From positions 62,001 to 126,000 of the forward strand of contig NZ_NESS01000001.1 in NCBI RefSeq assembly GCF_002128425.1: DNA of 64,000 bases. Reading direction: 5' to 3'. Position 1 is the stretch's first letter. The number at the start of each line of letters is the position of its first letter. Below, one piece after another: positions 63,878 to 64,000 of this stretch. The translations under genes and the position numbers were made by a program. The stretch is from Gottfriedia acidiceleris (GTDB lineage Bacteria; Bacillota; Bacilli; Bacillales; Bacillaceae_G). The notes beneath the pieces were generated by a model. That model was not told the DNA's origin, ran no database searches, and worked only from the letters and a program-made list of their open reading frames with translations.

Positions 63878-64000
63878 CTACTGATGATCCCAATAGTATT
63901 TGCTTAATATATCTGAGAGCAAGTCGATTGTTCTATAAAGTTCAGGCAATGTATTATCGACTCCTCCTACTTCAATTAATATTGAGTTTGGAGATAAATC
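63878..64000 (-). CDS. spoIIP: Stage II sporulation protein P, C-terminal end (truncated by window edge)
   Basis: Forty codons are visible before TAG at 63880-63878. SPNSILIEVGGVDNTLPELYRTIDLLSDIL matches the C-terminal end of SpoIIP, including IEVGGVDN, in which the acidic residue is part of the zinc amidase site. SpoIIP is an amidase and endopeptidase that, with SpoIID and SpoIIM, thins septal peptidoglycan so that the forespore can be engulfed. The rest of the gene is beyond 64000. Confidence 0.85.
   Translation of the reverse strand, partial: DLSPNSILIEVGGVDNTLPELYRTIDLLSDILSKYYWDHQ

Noticed and set aside
1-64000. CRISPR arrays, tRNA or rRNA genes
   Set aside because: No regularly spaced repeat array and no tRNA- or rRNA-like sequence was seen; the only tandem repeat (20762-20872) has two copies with no spacers.

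Overview
The window looks like chromosome of a low-GC, endospore-forming Bacillaceae (Bacillus / Gottfriedia-like; the genus cannot be fixed by eye). The evidence is the spore genes (a complete ger receptor operon, the 3' end of spoIIP, kamA, a YjcZ-type peptide), TTG/GTG starts behind strong AGGAGG sites, and blocks of gene order shared with Bacillus subtilis: yodM-yozD-yodN-yozE-yokU-kamA on the left, and thyA-dfrA plus yphP(brxA)-ypgR-ypgQ-bsaA on the right.

The main discovery is at 2147-6857. The host gene yodN is split in two. Its first 29 codons lie at 6933-6847 and the remainder at 2148-1567. Between them is a 4,698-bp element with a large serine recombinase at one end. The two junctions share a 13-bp direct repeat. 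The element termini carry perfect 21-bp inverted repeats, so circularisation would create a 21-6-21 palindromic attP. Removing the element (4,698 = 3 x 1,566) rejoins yodN exactly in frame. This is the layout of a skin-like intervening element. Its cargo is unusual: a PhaP-type phasin, a PhaQ-type repressor, a divergent alpha/beta hydrolase, a DUF4257-like membrane protein and a 43-residue peptide beside the att site.

Region by region: 1-1553, a truncated unknown gene, yodM, yozD and a small membrane protein. 1567-6933, split yodN and its element. 7161-9515, yozE, yokU-kamA and a YjcZ peptide. 9722-14799, lactate permease with a Rex/Fnr-type palindrome, an LCP lipoprotein, a histidine phosphatase and an FAD oxidoreductase. 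14926-19251, a Hol-Tox-like peptide lacking a normal start codon, then a gerA-gerC-gerD-gerB receptor operon. 19511-29256, small genes, a 52-bp tandem repeat, adenine deaminase behind a purine riboswitch, a sporulation-type kinase, YueI, a CNNM/CBS protein and a RacA-like protein. 29322-33099, a two-gene McrBC-like restriction module (McrB-type AAA+ plus DUF2357 nuclease). 33206-42034, metabolic and envelope genes plus two copies of a ~105-bp dispersed 3'-UTR repeat. 42035-44360, a decayed stretch with an integrase remnant and a frameshifted secreted protein. 44492-64000, core genes: azoreductase, thyA-dfrA, brxA, ypgR, an SSB, the ABC-F factor YfmR, ypgQ, bsaA, a DEAD-box helicase, a heterodimeric ABC exporter, fhs and spoIIP.

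Most genes are on the minus strand, and most transcription units end in clear intrinsic terminators, which are listed. All functions are read from motifs, length and context; no database search was run.
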